A stretch of 7,374 bases of DNA from G039029935 sp039029935 (GCA_039029935.1 JBCCFC010000687.1:1-7374); one strand, 5' to 3'. Numbered from the stretch's first letter, positions 1 through 6,916 are shown. The notes: generated by a model not told the origin, from the letters alone. Numbers and translations are program-made.

Positions 1-41
1 AATCTATAGAGGCTACTTATAGTAAGTGTCTTTTATTCATC

Positions 42-48
42 AGAGGAG
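42..48 (+). promoter_or_regulatory. Ribosome-binding site of the antiporter gene
   Basis: AGAGGAG is a good Shine-Dalgarno match upstream of the ATG at 62. It lies 13 nt from the start codon, longer than the usual 5-9 nt. No alternative start codon lies between them, and the protein begins directly with a hydrophobic helix typical of the family, so the ATG at 62 is kept. A TATAGT at 18-23 could be a -10 box, but its -35 region falls outside the window. Confidence 0.6.
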
Positions 49-61
49 ATAAAACGCGGTT

Positions 62-2101
62 ATGGAAAATGCCAACCTATTGCTGATTTTTGCGGCCAAC
101 TTTTTCATCATTGCAATTGCATCACAGAAAATTGGTCAATTTTTCACCAAGCTGCGATTACCACTCATCAGCGGATTTCTGATGGCAGGTATCATTGTTG
201 GTCCATTTGGGTTGAACCTTATCACCAACGAAGCAATTCAAAGTTTACTCTACATCGATCAGGTCTCACTTGCTGTCATTGCCTTTGCGGCGGGAAGTGA
301 ATTACATATCCAAGAGCTACGCAGCCGCTTGAAAAGCATTACTTGGGTGACGATTGGCAGCGCGTTGGGTGCCCCAGTTATTGCCATCGGTGTCTTTTTC
401 TTGGCGGATTTTATTCCCTTTATGCAGGATATGCCCACTATGAGCCGTGTGGCGGTATCATTACTGGCTGGAACCATTCTTATCGCCTGTTCGCCCTCAT
501 CGACCATTGCCGTTGTCAACGAGTTGCGTGCCAAAGGACCGTTCACCCAAACCGTGTTGGGCGTGACGATGGTGATCGACATTGTTGTGATTGTCATGTT
601 CGCCATCAGCAAGTCTATTGCCGATGTGTTGACTTCAGGTGGTGGGTTTGACTTGTTCTTTATCGTATTGTTGGCAGGCGAAATTCTGCTCTCCATTGCG
701 ATTGGTTATGTGCTGTTCAAACTACTTGAACTGATTCTCGCCAGTGCATGGCATACCTATCTTAAAACGGCCCTCATTCTTGCTGCCGGATATGGCATCT
801 TCTATGGGTCCACGCTTGTCAAAAATATCAGCCACGACCTGTTGCCCTTTGACATTCACCTGGAATCGCTGTTGATCTGTATGGTTGCCAGCTTCATGAT
901 CACCAACTATAGCAAGCATCGCCAAGAGTTTCTACAAATTTTACATGATGTCAGCCCATTGATTTATGTAGCCTTTTTCACCTTGACAGGGGCTGGGTTG
1001 GCGTTGGATGTGTTGGTTTCGGCCTGGACGATCACAATTGTCCTGCTTGTTATCCGTGTGGTTGCGCTCTTTGTCGGCACATATTTGGGCGGTATGGCGG
1101 CTGGGGACCCATCTCAGCACAATCGCTTGGGATGGTTGACCTATGTTACGCAGGCTGGTGTTGGTTTAGGGCTTGCTAAAGAAGTTGTGGGTGGATTCCC
1201 TGAATGGGGAGCAGCCTTTGCGACGATGGTCATTTCGGTGATTGTTGTCAGTCAACTCATTGGCCCCTTGCTCTTTAAGGCGGCTGTCAATCGCGTCGGT
1301 GAAGCGCATCCGCGCGCCGAACCCCATGAGTTTGATGGTATTCGTGACGCCATTATCTTTGGGCTAGAAGGCCAGTCGCTTGTCCTTGCAAGACAACTAC
1401 AAAGTCACGGTTGGCTGGTTAAATTGGCAACATTGAAGGAAACAACCACACTCCCAGATGATCAGTCTGCGGCGGACATTGACATCATTCATGTTCCTGA
1501 TCTGAGTCTGGAATCCCTTCATCAGTTGGAAGCCCATAAGTCGGAAGCCTTTGTTGCCTTGCTTTCGGATGATGAGAACTATCAGATTGCTGAAATCGCC
1601 TATGAACACTTTGGGATTGACACGGTGGTGGTGCGCTTGAATGAGCGCGTCAATATCGACAAGTTCCACGAACTAGGTGCATTAATTGTGGACCCTGATA
1701 CGGCCATTGTGGGGATGCTTGATCACTTTGTGCGCTCACCAGCCGCAGTATCGCTCATGTTGGGAATGGAAGCGGATCAGGATGTGGTCGAGATTGAAGT
1801 GCGTAATATCGATCTGCATAATGTCGCCGTGCGCGATCTACATCTACCGCTAGATGTTTTGGTTCTGTCAATTGGCCGTCACGGACACACGCTTATCTCA
1901 CAGGGGTACACCCGCCTACGTCTGGGTGATTGGGTGACATTGGTGGGGTCGGTTGATAGCCTTGAACAGGTCATGTTGCGGTTTGAAGATCAATATGACA
2001 CGGATGAAGAGCAGCTTAATGCACTTATCACGGCTTCACTCAAGGAGCAGAAAGAGGTATCGCGGTTGGACCGGAAATTGACCCAGGCGGCATCGGTTTA
2101 G
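62..2101 (+). CDS. Kef-type (CPA2) cation:proton antiporter with C-terminal TrkA-N/TrkA-C regulatory domains
   Basis: This 679-residue integral membrane protein is predicted to exchange monovalent cations (K+ or Na+) for protons across the cytoplasmic membrane. Residues 1 to about 410 form a long series of hydrophobic helices with the CPA2/Kef exchanger pattern: an N-terminal LPLISGFLMAGIIVGP stretch, FAAGSELHIQELR after the third helix, the ACSPSSTIAVVNELRAKG broken-helix region, and an acidic residue in a membrane helix (D173 in VIDIVVIV) where the family has its ion-binding aspartate. TLTGAGLALD is a later family-like segment. Residues about 428-560 resemble a TrkA-N/RCK nucleotide-binding domain, and about 574-645 a TrkA-C domain. 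The Rossmann glycine motif is degenerate: G434-L-E-G-Q-S instead of GxGxxG. The length is normal for a KefB/KefC-like protein with both regulatory domains. The gene stands alone in the window and converges on the dsbA-like gene. I am confident of the family but not of the transported ion. Confidence 0.92.
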   Translation: MENANLLLIFAANFFIIAIASQKIGQFFTKLRLPLISGFLMAGIIVGPFGLNLITNEAIQSLLYIDQVSLAVIAFAAGSELHIQELRSRLKSITWVTIGSALGAPVIAIGVFFLADFIPFMQDMPTMSRVAVSLLAGTILIACSPSSTIAVVNELRAKGPFTQTVLGVTMVIDIVVIVMFAISKSIADVLTSGGGFDLFFIVLLAGEILLSIAIGYVLFKLLELILASAWHTYLKTALILAAGYGIFYGSTLVKNISHDLLPFDIHLESLLICMVASFMITNYSKHRQEFLQILHDVSPLIYVAFFTLTGAGLALDVLVSAWTITIVLLVIRVVALFVGTYLGGMAAGDPSQHNRLGWLTYVTQAGVGLGLAKEVVGGFPEWGAAFATMVISVIVVSQLIGPLLFKAAVNRVGEAHPRAEPHEFDGIRDAIIFGLEGQSLVLARQLQSHGWLVKLATLKETTTLPDDQSAADIDIIHVPDLSLESLHQLEAHKSEAFVALLSDDENYQIAEIAYEHFGIDTVVVRLNERVNIDKFHELGALIVDPDTAIVGMLDHFVRSPAAVSLMLGMEADQDVVEIEVRNIDLHNVAVRDLHLPLDVLVLSIGRHGHTLISQGYTRLRLGDWVTLVGSVDSLEQVMLRFEDQYDTDEEQLNALITASLKEQKEVSRLDRKLTQAASV

Positions 2102-2103
2102 GA

Positions 2104-2130
2104 GGTCGGTATTCGGTGGGTCGGTATTCG
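2104..2130. repeat. Two-copy 15-bp direct repeat (GGTCGGTATTCG core)
   Basis: The 12-mer GGTCGGTATTCG occurs at 2104-2115 and again at 2119-2130, separated by GTG, giving a 15-bp period. It starts two bases after the antiporter stop codon. Its GGTCGG and GTGGGTCGG elements are the inverted form of the CCGACC and CCGACCCAC elements in the downstream tandem array, so the two blocks are related in inverted orientation. Confidence 0.85.
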
Positions 2131-2155
2131 TTTAGCCGGTGACTGGCCGACCCAC
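2116..2155. terminator. Possible bidirectional hairpin between convergent genes
   Basis: GTGGGTCGG at 2116-2124 is perfectly complementary to CCGACCCAC at 2147-2155. The 22-nt loop itself contains GCC...GGC. It sits between two convergent stop codons (2101 and 2232), the usual place for a shared terminator. No T-run follows the stem on either strand, so it is not a canonical intrinsic terminator. It could equally be a by-product of the inverted repeat blocks. Confidence 0.25.
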
Positions 2156-2240
2156 TGACCTACTGTCCGACCGACCTACTGTCCGACCGACCCACTGACC
2201 TACTGTCCGACCGACCTACTGCCCGACCGACCTACTGACC
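2147..2240. repeat. GC-rich short tandem repeat array filling the convergent intergenic region
   Basis: The array is built from 8-bp-type modules such as CCTACTGT and CCGACCGA, combined into 16-bp units (CCGACCGACCTACTGT and variants ending in A or C). A higher-order 40-bp period is visible: 2147-2186 and 2187-2226 differ at one base. The final unit, CCGACCTACTGACC, contains the TAG stop codon (2232-2234) and the last codons of the leftward dsbA-like gene. On the minus strand the array is a series of closely spaced GG runs. It is not a CRISPR array, since there are no unique spacers. Slipped-strand expansion is the simplest origin. Confidence 0.9.
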
Positions 2241-2963
2241 AGCCGATTGAATCAACGAAGCCAACGTATCATAACTCGGTGGACCGGAGAGCGGGCGACC
2301 GTTGACCGTAAAGCCTGGTGTACCACGTAACCCAATGGCGCGCGCCTGTTGCTCATTGCTTTGCACTTTGGCTTTCATCAACCCTTGGTCAAGACACATC
2401 TGAAACTGCTCTTCATCAAGGCCAATATCTTTCGCATAGTTCACTAGCTGATTCTTACGTAGCCCAGCCAAGTTCTCATACACATGGTCGTGATATTCCC
2501 AGAACTTGTCCTGCGCACCTGCACAATGCCCCGCCTCTGCGGCCAAGGGGGAATTGGCAGTGATGACAGGAAAGTCACGCCAAACAAAGCGAACTTGATC
2601 GCCGTAGTCTGTCAGGATACGCTCGCGAATGCCACTCTCATGCCACAATTGGCAAGCATGACACCCAAAGTCACCATATTCGACAATCTCAACAATTGGT
2701 TGATTCGTTGCACCCGAAGTATTACTATCTGGGGTATCACTAGCTGCGGTATCATTCCCCGTTTCGGTTTCTTCAACACCCAATGTGGGATCAGGGACAG
2801 ATGCGGCGGGCAAGGCATCCACACTGCCCGATTGTTGAAAGGTCATATAACTAAGAAAGCCAACAAACAGGATGATCGCACCAATGGTGATCAGCGTTCG
2901 TTGGCGTTTTTGTGCTTGCCGCTGGCGGCGACGTTCCTCACGTGAAGCTTTTTTATTTGCCAT
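2232..2963 (-). CDS. Membrane-anchored DsbA-family thioredoxin-fold protein
   Basis: This 243-residue protein is predicted to be a thiol:disulfide oxidoreductase facing the outside of the cytoplasmic membrane. Residues 2-22 are extremely basic (REERRRQRQAQKRQR) and should stay in the cytoplasm. Residues 23-40 form one transmembrane helix, and about 45-85 are an acidic Ser/Thr-rich linker. The DSBA-like domain follows: VEYGDFGCHAC gives the active-site CxxC at C101-H-A-C104, and T215-P216 in RGTPGFTVNG is the cis-proline loop. Two further cysteines (in GHCAGAQ and QMCLDQG) lie in the helical insertion. ATG at 2963 is chosen over an in-frame TTG one codon upstream (2966) because GAGGG lies 6 nt from the ATG but only 3 nt from the TTG. 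It is the last gene of a probable three-gene operon. Its stop codon lies inside the tandem repeat array. No signal-peptidase cleavage site is obvious, so it is probably anchored. Confidence 0.93.
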   Translation of the reverse strand: MANKKASREERRRQRQAQKRQRTLITIGAIILFVGFLSYMTFQQSGSVDALPAASVPDPTLGVEETETGNDTAASDTPDSNTSGATNQPIVEIVEYGDFGCHACQLWHESGIRERILTDYGDQVRFVWRDFPVITANSPLAAEAGHCAGAQDKFWEYHDHVYENLAGLRKNQLVNYAKDIGLDEEQFQMCLDQGLMKAKVQSNEQQARAIGLRGTPGFTVNGRPLSGPPSYDTLASLIQSAGQ

Positions 2964-2969
2964 CAAATT

Positions 2970-2974
2970 CCCTC
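2970..2974 (-). promoter_or_regulatory. Ribosome-binding site of the dsbA-like gene, overlapping the upstream stop codon
   Basis: On the minus strand the sequence reads TGAGGGAATTTGATG. GAGGG shares its first two bases with the TGA stop of the 78-aa gene (2975-2973) and lies 6 nt before the ATG at 2963. This decides the start codon and indicates translational coupling. Confidence 0.7.
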
Positions 2975-3209
2975 AAGTGCTATCAACGCGGTCAAGCCAC
3001 TGCACCAAATTGGCGATTTGCCATTGATAGAGTAGCGACGATTGTTTCTGAGATTGCTTGTAGGCTTCTGTTTCAATGATAACAGCAACTGGTTCGAAAT
3101 TCTCGGTCGTTCTCAGCCACAGCGGTGGACGCGAAGGCATTGTTTGATTCAGCCATAAAGGGAGTTGTGTCGCAACTTCTGGCACAGTCACTATTTGAGA
3201 TTGTCTCAT
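2973..3209 (-). CDS. Small protein resembling a Phd/YefM-type antitoxin, no toxin partner seen
   Basis: This 78-residue protein has the outline of the prevent-host-death/YefM fold. An N-terminal strand-helix (IVTVPEVATQLPLWL, residues 6-20) stands where Phd proteins have xVSEARxxLxxLL. A central segment leads into EPVAVIIETEAY (39-50), which matches the family's typical kPVAVLvxxeeY strand-turn-helix, followed by a C-terminal helix to residue 78. In Phd/YefM antitoxins the N-terminal half binds the operator DNA and the C-terminal part neutralises a RelE- or Doc-type toxin. Here both neighbours are unlike any toxin: the upstream gene (ATGA overlap at 3206-3209) is a 260-aa unknown, and the downstream gene is a DsbA-like protein. 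A GGAGGAAGG stretch (minus strand, 3227-3219) lies just upstream of the start. The resemblance is by eye. It could be a regulator or an unrelated short protein. Confidence 0.75.
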   Translation of the reverse strand: MRQSQIVTVPEVATQLPLWLNQTMPSRPPLWLRTTENFEPVAVIIETEAYKQSQKQSSLLYQWQIANLVQWLDRVDST

Positions 3210-3988
3210 GATGGCTTACCTTCCTCCGTATCCTCTAATTGTGCCTCCAAATACGCTTCCAACTCGCCTATCAGTTCGTCCGACGAAATCGAGGTCAATG
3301 GCTCAATCTCTTCATCGCTATAAAGTGCGTGAATCCCCTTGGGGGCATTGCTGATATCGTGATCATCTCGAACATGTTTGTTGCTGGATGTATCGCGGCC
3401 TGCCTTTCCACGACCAGAGCCACCTTTAGATGATTTGCCTGACCGCTTGGCCTTCGCCTCTTTGGCTTCCTGCCGCCGCAATTTGGGTTCCCAGCGGTCT
3501 CGATGGGCTTCCACAATGAGCTTGAAAAACCAGTTGTTAAATGATTTACGCAACTCACTGAGAACCATGATGATTTGCCCCACAAAAATGGAGGCGTTGC
3601 TCACATAGATGCCTGGATATACTGTGGGTTGATAGGTTAGGTCTGCCAACATGTCCTGCTCTGGTGCATCTGCCAAGACCATCACTGTGAGTAGGTCCTC
3701 TTCGTCAACCTCTTGGTGGGTGCGATAGTAGATGCCACAGGCCATTGTGCGGATGAGTGGAATCTCGTCGTTTAAACTATATTCAAAATTATAGATCGTA
3801 TGGGTGGCGTCACTTTCACGCACACCGTCGGGCATAAAAAATTGATGTCGCCATAGTCGCCCGCGTGTCTTACGCATATACATATCCACAACGGGTTCTT
3901 CATCGCCAAACAAGACTTCATAGGGATAATGAATCAAATTCCCTTGCTCATCAAACAGGCGTTCAAATAAATTTTTATTTGTTGACAT
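3206..3988 (-). CDS. Unrecognised 260-residue protein with basic linker and acidic tail
   Basis: I do not recognise this family. It has no signal peptide, no clear transmembrane helix and no cysteine pair, so a cytoplasmic location is likely. Residues 1 to about 160 look like a folded domain rich in aromatics (YPYEVLFGDEEP, LWRHQFFMPDG, IYNFEYSLNDEIPL, ACGIYYRTHQEVDEEDLL). A more hydrophobic amphipathic stretch (NASIFVGQIIMVLSELRKSFNNWFF) precedes W166. Residues about 169-199 are a strongly basic, Gly/Ser-rich segment (KRSGKSSKGGSGRGKAGRD), probably disordered. About 217-260 is acidic, with two clusters of Glu/Asp. ATG at 3988 is preferred over the upstream in-frame GTG at 4048 because AAAAGGAG ends 9 nt before it, whereas the GTG has no such site. 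Its TGA overlaps the ATG of the 78-aa gene, so the two are translationally coupled. The basic linker suggests nucleic-acid or acidic-partner binding, which is inference only. Confidence 0.85.
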   Translation of the reverse strand: MSTNKNLFERLFDEQGNLIHYPYEVLFGDEEPVVDMYMRKTRGRLWRHQFFMPDGVRESDATHTIYNFEYSLNDEIPLIRTMACGIYYRTHQEVDEEDLLTVMVLADAPEQDMLADLTYQPTVYPGIYVSNASIFVGQIIMVLSELRKSFNNWFFKLIVEAHRDRWEPKLRRQEAKEAKAKRSGKSSKGGSGRGKAGRDTSSNKHVRDDHDISNAPKGIHALYSDEEIEPLTSISSDELIGELEAYLEAQLEDTEEGKPS

Positions 3989-3997
3989 CAGTCCCAA

Positions 3998-4005
3998 CTC
4001 CTTTT
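3998..4005 (-). promoter_or_regulatory. Ribosome-binding site setting the start of the 260-aa gene
   Basis: AAAAGGAG on the minus strand is the strongest Shine-Dalgarno match in this part of the window. It sits 9 nt before the ATG at 3988. It lies inside the longer frame that would start at GTG 4048, which argues against that longer start. Confidence 0.75.
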
Positions 4006-4047
4006 CATTACCCGACATCATCAACCCTACATTTAAGCGATGATACA

Positions 4048-4061
4048 CGTCATGATTGACG
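4048..4061. promoter_or_regulatory. Small perfect palindrome upstream of the three-gene operon (possible operator)
   Basis: CGTCATGATTGACG consists of two 5-bp arms (CGTCA/TGACG) around TGAT, about 60 bp upstream of the first gene of the leftward operon. The position suits an operator, and Phd/YefM-type proteins usually autoregulate through short palindromes. A 14-bp palindrome can arise by chance, and I could not identify a convincing -35/-10 pair next to it. Confidence 0.2.
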
Positions 4062-4099
4062 GTTTTCTTGACATACAGAGCAACCCAACTTATGCAATA

Positions 4100-4126
4100 G
4101 TAGGGGCTTGATATGTCAGGCCCTAC
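4100..4126. repeat. GTAGGGGC-type palindromic element / hairpin
   Basis: GTAGGGGCTTGA (4100-4111) and TCAGGCCCTAC (4116-4126) form a stem of 11 pairs with one bulged G and one G-T pair, closed by a TATG loop. It lies in the gap between the lipoprotein stop (4165) and the 260-aa gene. It could end lipoprotein transcription, but no T-run follows on the minus strand. The GTAGGGGC...GCCCTAC ends resemble the short interspersed palindromes common in Chloroflexota and cyanobacterial genomes, which I recall rather than can check here. Confidence 0.5.
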
Positions 4127-4164
4127 GAGCTACCAGTCTGCTCAAGTGGACGACCATATAAATC

Positions 4165-6885
4165 CTACTCCACTACATCTGCCTCTTGAACTGCTTGCGC
4201 CTCAACTAAGGCTGTCACTGCTGCTGTTGCCGCCTCCTCTGGTGGGGTGCCCCCCTGCAAGACAGCAACATAGGCATCTGTTCCATACTGCTGCATAAGT
4301 GCATAAGTCGACATGTCTGGTGTCAACTTAGCACTTTTGGCCTGCTCCACAAAGGCTGCAATCGCCACATTCTCATCACCGTCTGTGCCACTGGTATCCA
4401 AGGCACTGTTGGCGGGAACAACTTGGGCTGTATTCATCAAAACAAGCTGACTCTCTGTATCCGTCATAAATTGTGCAAATTGCAGTGCAAGCTGCATCTG
4501 AAAGTCTGGGATGTGAGCTGCAACGTATAATGCTGTTACCGTTGCTAAGGGGGTTGCGTCACCTAGAGAACCAGAGGGTAGCGATGTAACGCCAATGGTT
4601 TCCGGTGTTCGACTTGCATAAATTGCTTTGATCGCAGCAGATGTATCTACATAATAGGCGGATTCGCTCAAGAGAAATCGTTGGCGCAACTCATCCTCAT
4701 TATCGAGCAAGGCTACACCAACCCTGTTTTGCGCATCTTGTAACCAGCGTAGCCAAGCCGCAAACAATGTTGGCTCTAACTGCGCAAAGTTGCCCGAATC
4801 GACTGGTGTAGCTGGTTCCAATACGCTCTCTTCCTCACTCAATCCACCCGTCCCAATGCCCCAAAACGCAACCCCAAAACGGCTGTCAAGCACAATCGGT
4901 ATATTTTCACTCTGTTGTGTGAGTAAATCATCCAGCGTTCGTGCTGGCTCCGCAACCAGACCCTTATTATAGTACAATGCAGCCAATTCTAACGAAATCG
5001 GCAATCCATACAAGCTGTTATTCGTTGATGTCTGTACGTTGTCTACTGGTTGATGTCTAGGTTGATGGCCGGGTTGATTCCTGAGTGCATCAACTGTCAA
5101 CGGGCGATATCGTTGGAGGATTTCAGCATCAACCAACGAACTGATATTGGCGATTCGATCTTGCTGAATTAATGTTTCTAACCAGATGTGGGGTGCAATG
5201 ATCAGGTGTGGATGGTAATCTGTTATCGATGTAACGTTGTCATCTGGATTGCCTCCTTGTAAATATGTCCATAGCTCAGACTCCTCTACAAAGGTTGGCT
5301 TGACAATAATCCCCGGACACTCACGCCTAAATCGTTGCAAAATCATCTGTAAAGCATGCTGCTGTTCATCCACCCAACTGTTGAGCAATTCGATTGTCCC
5401 CACCTGTGTACAACTGGCCGCTTGGCTTTCACTCATGTCAAACCCGTTGGTCGTGTTAATGGCTTGGGTAGTGGCAAACGCGGCCTCCGCAGGCTGTGCC
5501 AATCCTTCCAAGACACTGACATAGGCATCATCGCCCAAGGCAAACACCGCATCCATCTCTGGGATATTGAGTAAGGGGACAGCAGTGCGTGCTTGGGCAA
5601 CAAAACTAGCAACGATGGGGTGGAGTCGTGGGTTGACTCTGACGCGATTGTTGGCGGGTACATATTGTACTTGACGCATCAAGATAGAACTTTGCTCCGC
5701 ATTGGTGATAAATTGGGCGAGTTTTAGGGCAATTTGGGTCTGATTGTTCGAGGATGCTGAGTTAAAGAGGATCGCTTGTGTACGCAAAAAGGGACCTGCA
5801 TTGCCGACGGGACCTCTTGGTAAGGTTGAAACACCAATGGTATCGCCGCTGTTCTCTATCAATGCATCACGCAGACGTTGATACTCTGCCGTTGAACCAA
5901 TATAGTAATCGACCGACCCCTCCAGAAAACGACTGCGCAATGAATCCTGATCGGTATCCAAGATCATCCCTGGTGTCTCACGTGCTTCTTCCAACCAGTC
6001 GAGCCAATTGGCAAAGCCCCCCTTCTCCAAGATGACCTGCCTTGTTACAGAATCCCCTGCTGTAGTATCTATCGCACCAATCACTTGCGCTGTACGGGTC
6101 ATCACACTTGTCAGGGCATCCACATTAAGAACCGTGATATCAGTATCTGTTGTGTCAAATAAGTCTCCACCAAATGCCTGAATGCCCCAAAATGCACGGT
6201 CAAAGGTTGTATTGAGCGCAATCACATGACCTGAATATGCCTGTTGCAAAAGTGCGTCCAGCGTGGTTGCAGCCCCTTTCATCTGTTCATTGACCAGTCG
6301 CTGATTGGTATAGAGCACCATTGTTTCAACAGACGTTGGTAATCCATATAGACGATTCTCGTAGAGAAGTGTCTGTACTGCTGAGGGCATAAATTGTTCT
6401 AATACCGCAGAATCAATCGCCTCATTTGCACCAATATCAAGAATATAGCCATCCTCCGCCAGCGGACGTACCCAATCGCTGGGTGCAATCATCAAATCTG
6501 GCCCCAGTCCCCCCTTTGCTGCCGCCTGAAACTGTGTGCGCATCTGCTCCATGTCCGCAAACGACTGTCGTTCAATGACAACATTGGGCTGGATTTCTGT
6601 GCTAAAGGTATCGAGAATTTCATCCAGCAAGGATGCCTGCGCACCTGTCCAGCCATGCCAGATGAGTACGCGCCCACTCAGTTGTGATGTGCCTGGTCTC
6701 GCGAGGTTATCCGATGTAGAGGGTTGCATATTGCAGGCAGTGAGCAAAATCAGGGTCAGGGTTGCTATGCAATAGATTGACAAAACTGAAGGGCGCGTCA
6801 ATAGCGTTGCTCTTAAACGTTTGGATACGCAATATTGATTTGTTAACGTGTGTGTAGCTGACCATCTCATCTGTACAATTTCCAT
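4165..6885 (-). CDS. Lipoprotein with two tandem family-1 ABC solute-binding domains
   Basis: This 906-residue protein is predicted to be a lipid-anchored extracytoplasmic binding protein, probably for sugars. A hydrophobic helix ends in the lipobox LLTAC with C51 as the modified cysteine. Domain 1 (about 73-485) begins RVLIWHGWTG. Domain 2 (about 495-906) begins GTIELLNSWVD. The domains share ordered landmarks: DLMIAPSDW/HLIIAPHIW, LYGLP at 179 and 625, AFWGI at 231 and 673, TIGVSTLP at 349 and TIGVTSLP at 763, then VPAN and DDAYVSVL/TDAYVAVL. A single binding protein has about 400-450 residues, so this is a full duplication. No permease or ATPase gene is nearby. The frame stays open up to a GTG at 6960, but an extended -10 box lies inside that part and no ribosome site precedes it. 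ATG 6885 has GGGA 9 nt upstream. ATG 6870 (C46) and TTG 6801 (a compact 23-residue lipoprotein leader) remain possible. Confidence 0.9.
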   Translation of the reverse strand: MEIVQMRWSATHTLTNQYCVSKRLRATLLTRPSVLSIYCIATLTLILLTACNMQPSTSDNLARPGTSQLSGRVLIWHGWTGAQASLLDEILDTFSTEIQPNVVIERQSFADMEQMRTQFQAAAKGGLGPDLMIAPSDWVRPLAEDGYILDIGANEAIDSAVLEQFMPSAVQTLLYENRLYGLPTSVETMVLYTNQRLVNEQMKGAATTLDALLQQAYSGHVIALNTTFDRAFWGIQAFGGDLFDTTDTDITVLNVDALTSVMTRTAQVIGAIDTTAGDSVTRQVILEKGGFANWLDWLEEARETPGMILDTDQDSLRSRFLEGSVDYYIGSTAEYQRLRDALIENSGDTIGVSTLPRGPVGNAGPFLRTQAILFNSASSNNQTQIALKLAQFITNAEQSSILMRQVQYVPANNRVRVNPRLHPIVASFVAQARTAVPLLNIPEMDAVFALGDDAYVSVLEGLAQPAEAAFATTQAINTTNGFDMSESQAASCTQVGTIELLNSWVDEQQHALQMILQRFRRECPGIIVKPTFVEESELWTYLQGGNPDDNVTSITDYHPHLIIAPHIWLETLIQQDRIANISSLVDAEILQRYRPLTVDALRNQPGHQPRHQPVDNVQTSTNNSLYGLPISLELAALYYNKGLVAEPARTLDDLLTQQSENIPIVLDSRFGVAFWGIGTGGLSEEESVLEPATPVDSGNFAQLEPTLFAAWLRWLQDAQNRVGVALLDNEDELRQRFLLSESAYYVDTSAAIKAIYASRTPETIGVTSLPSGSLGDATPLATVTALYVAAHIPDFQMQLALQFAQFMTDTESQLVLMNTAQVVPANSALDTSGTDGDENVAIAAFVEQAKSAKLTPDMSTYALMQQYGTDAYVAVLQGGTPPEEAATAAVTALVEAQAVQEADVVE
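5048..5083. repeat. Three-copy 12-bp repeat inside domain 2 of the lipoprotein gene
   Basis: The core GGTTGAT(G/T) occurs at 5048, 5060 and 5072, each followed by a variable 4-nt spacer, giving a 12-bp period. On the coding (minus) strand it gives NQPG-HQPR-HQPV starting at residue 603, just before LYGLP. The repeat keeps the reading frame and adds a short polar, Pro-rich loop that domain 1 lacks. It looks like a recent slippage expansion. Confidence 0.8.
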
Positions 6886-6916
6886 TTTTTGATGTCCCAC
6901 TATTGACAACAAATTC

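Noticed and set aside
259..696. 145-codon open frame on the minus strand inside the antiporter gene
   Set aside because: It is a shadow of the transmembrane coding region, with no independent support.
2147..2240. Short repeats that might suggest a CRISPR array
   Set aside because: The repeats are contiguous 8- and 16-bp modules with no unique spacers of constant length, and no cas gene is present.
2484..2945. 153-codon open frame on the plus strand, antisense to the dsbA-like gene
   Set aside because: It lies wholly opposite a gene with clear catalytic motifs, shows no recognisable protein pattern and has no convincing ribosome site.
3989..4048. N-terminal extension of the 260-aa protein from the GTG at 4048
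   Set aside because: The strong AAAAGGAG site lies inside the extension, positioned correctly for the ATG at 3988.
4068..4096. Perfect TTGACA on the plus strand with TATGCA 17 nt downstream
   Set aside because: The -10 matches only 3 of 6 positions, and it would drive transcription antisense into the lipoprotein gene with no rightward gene following.
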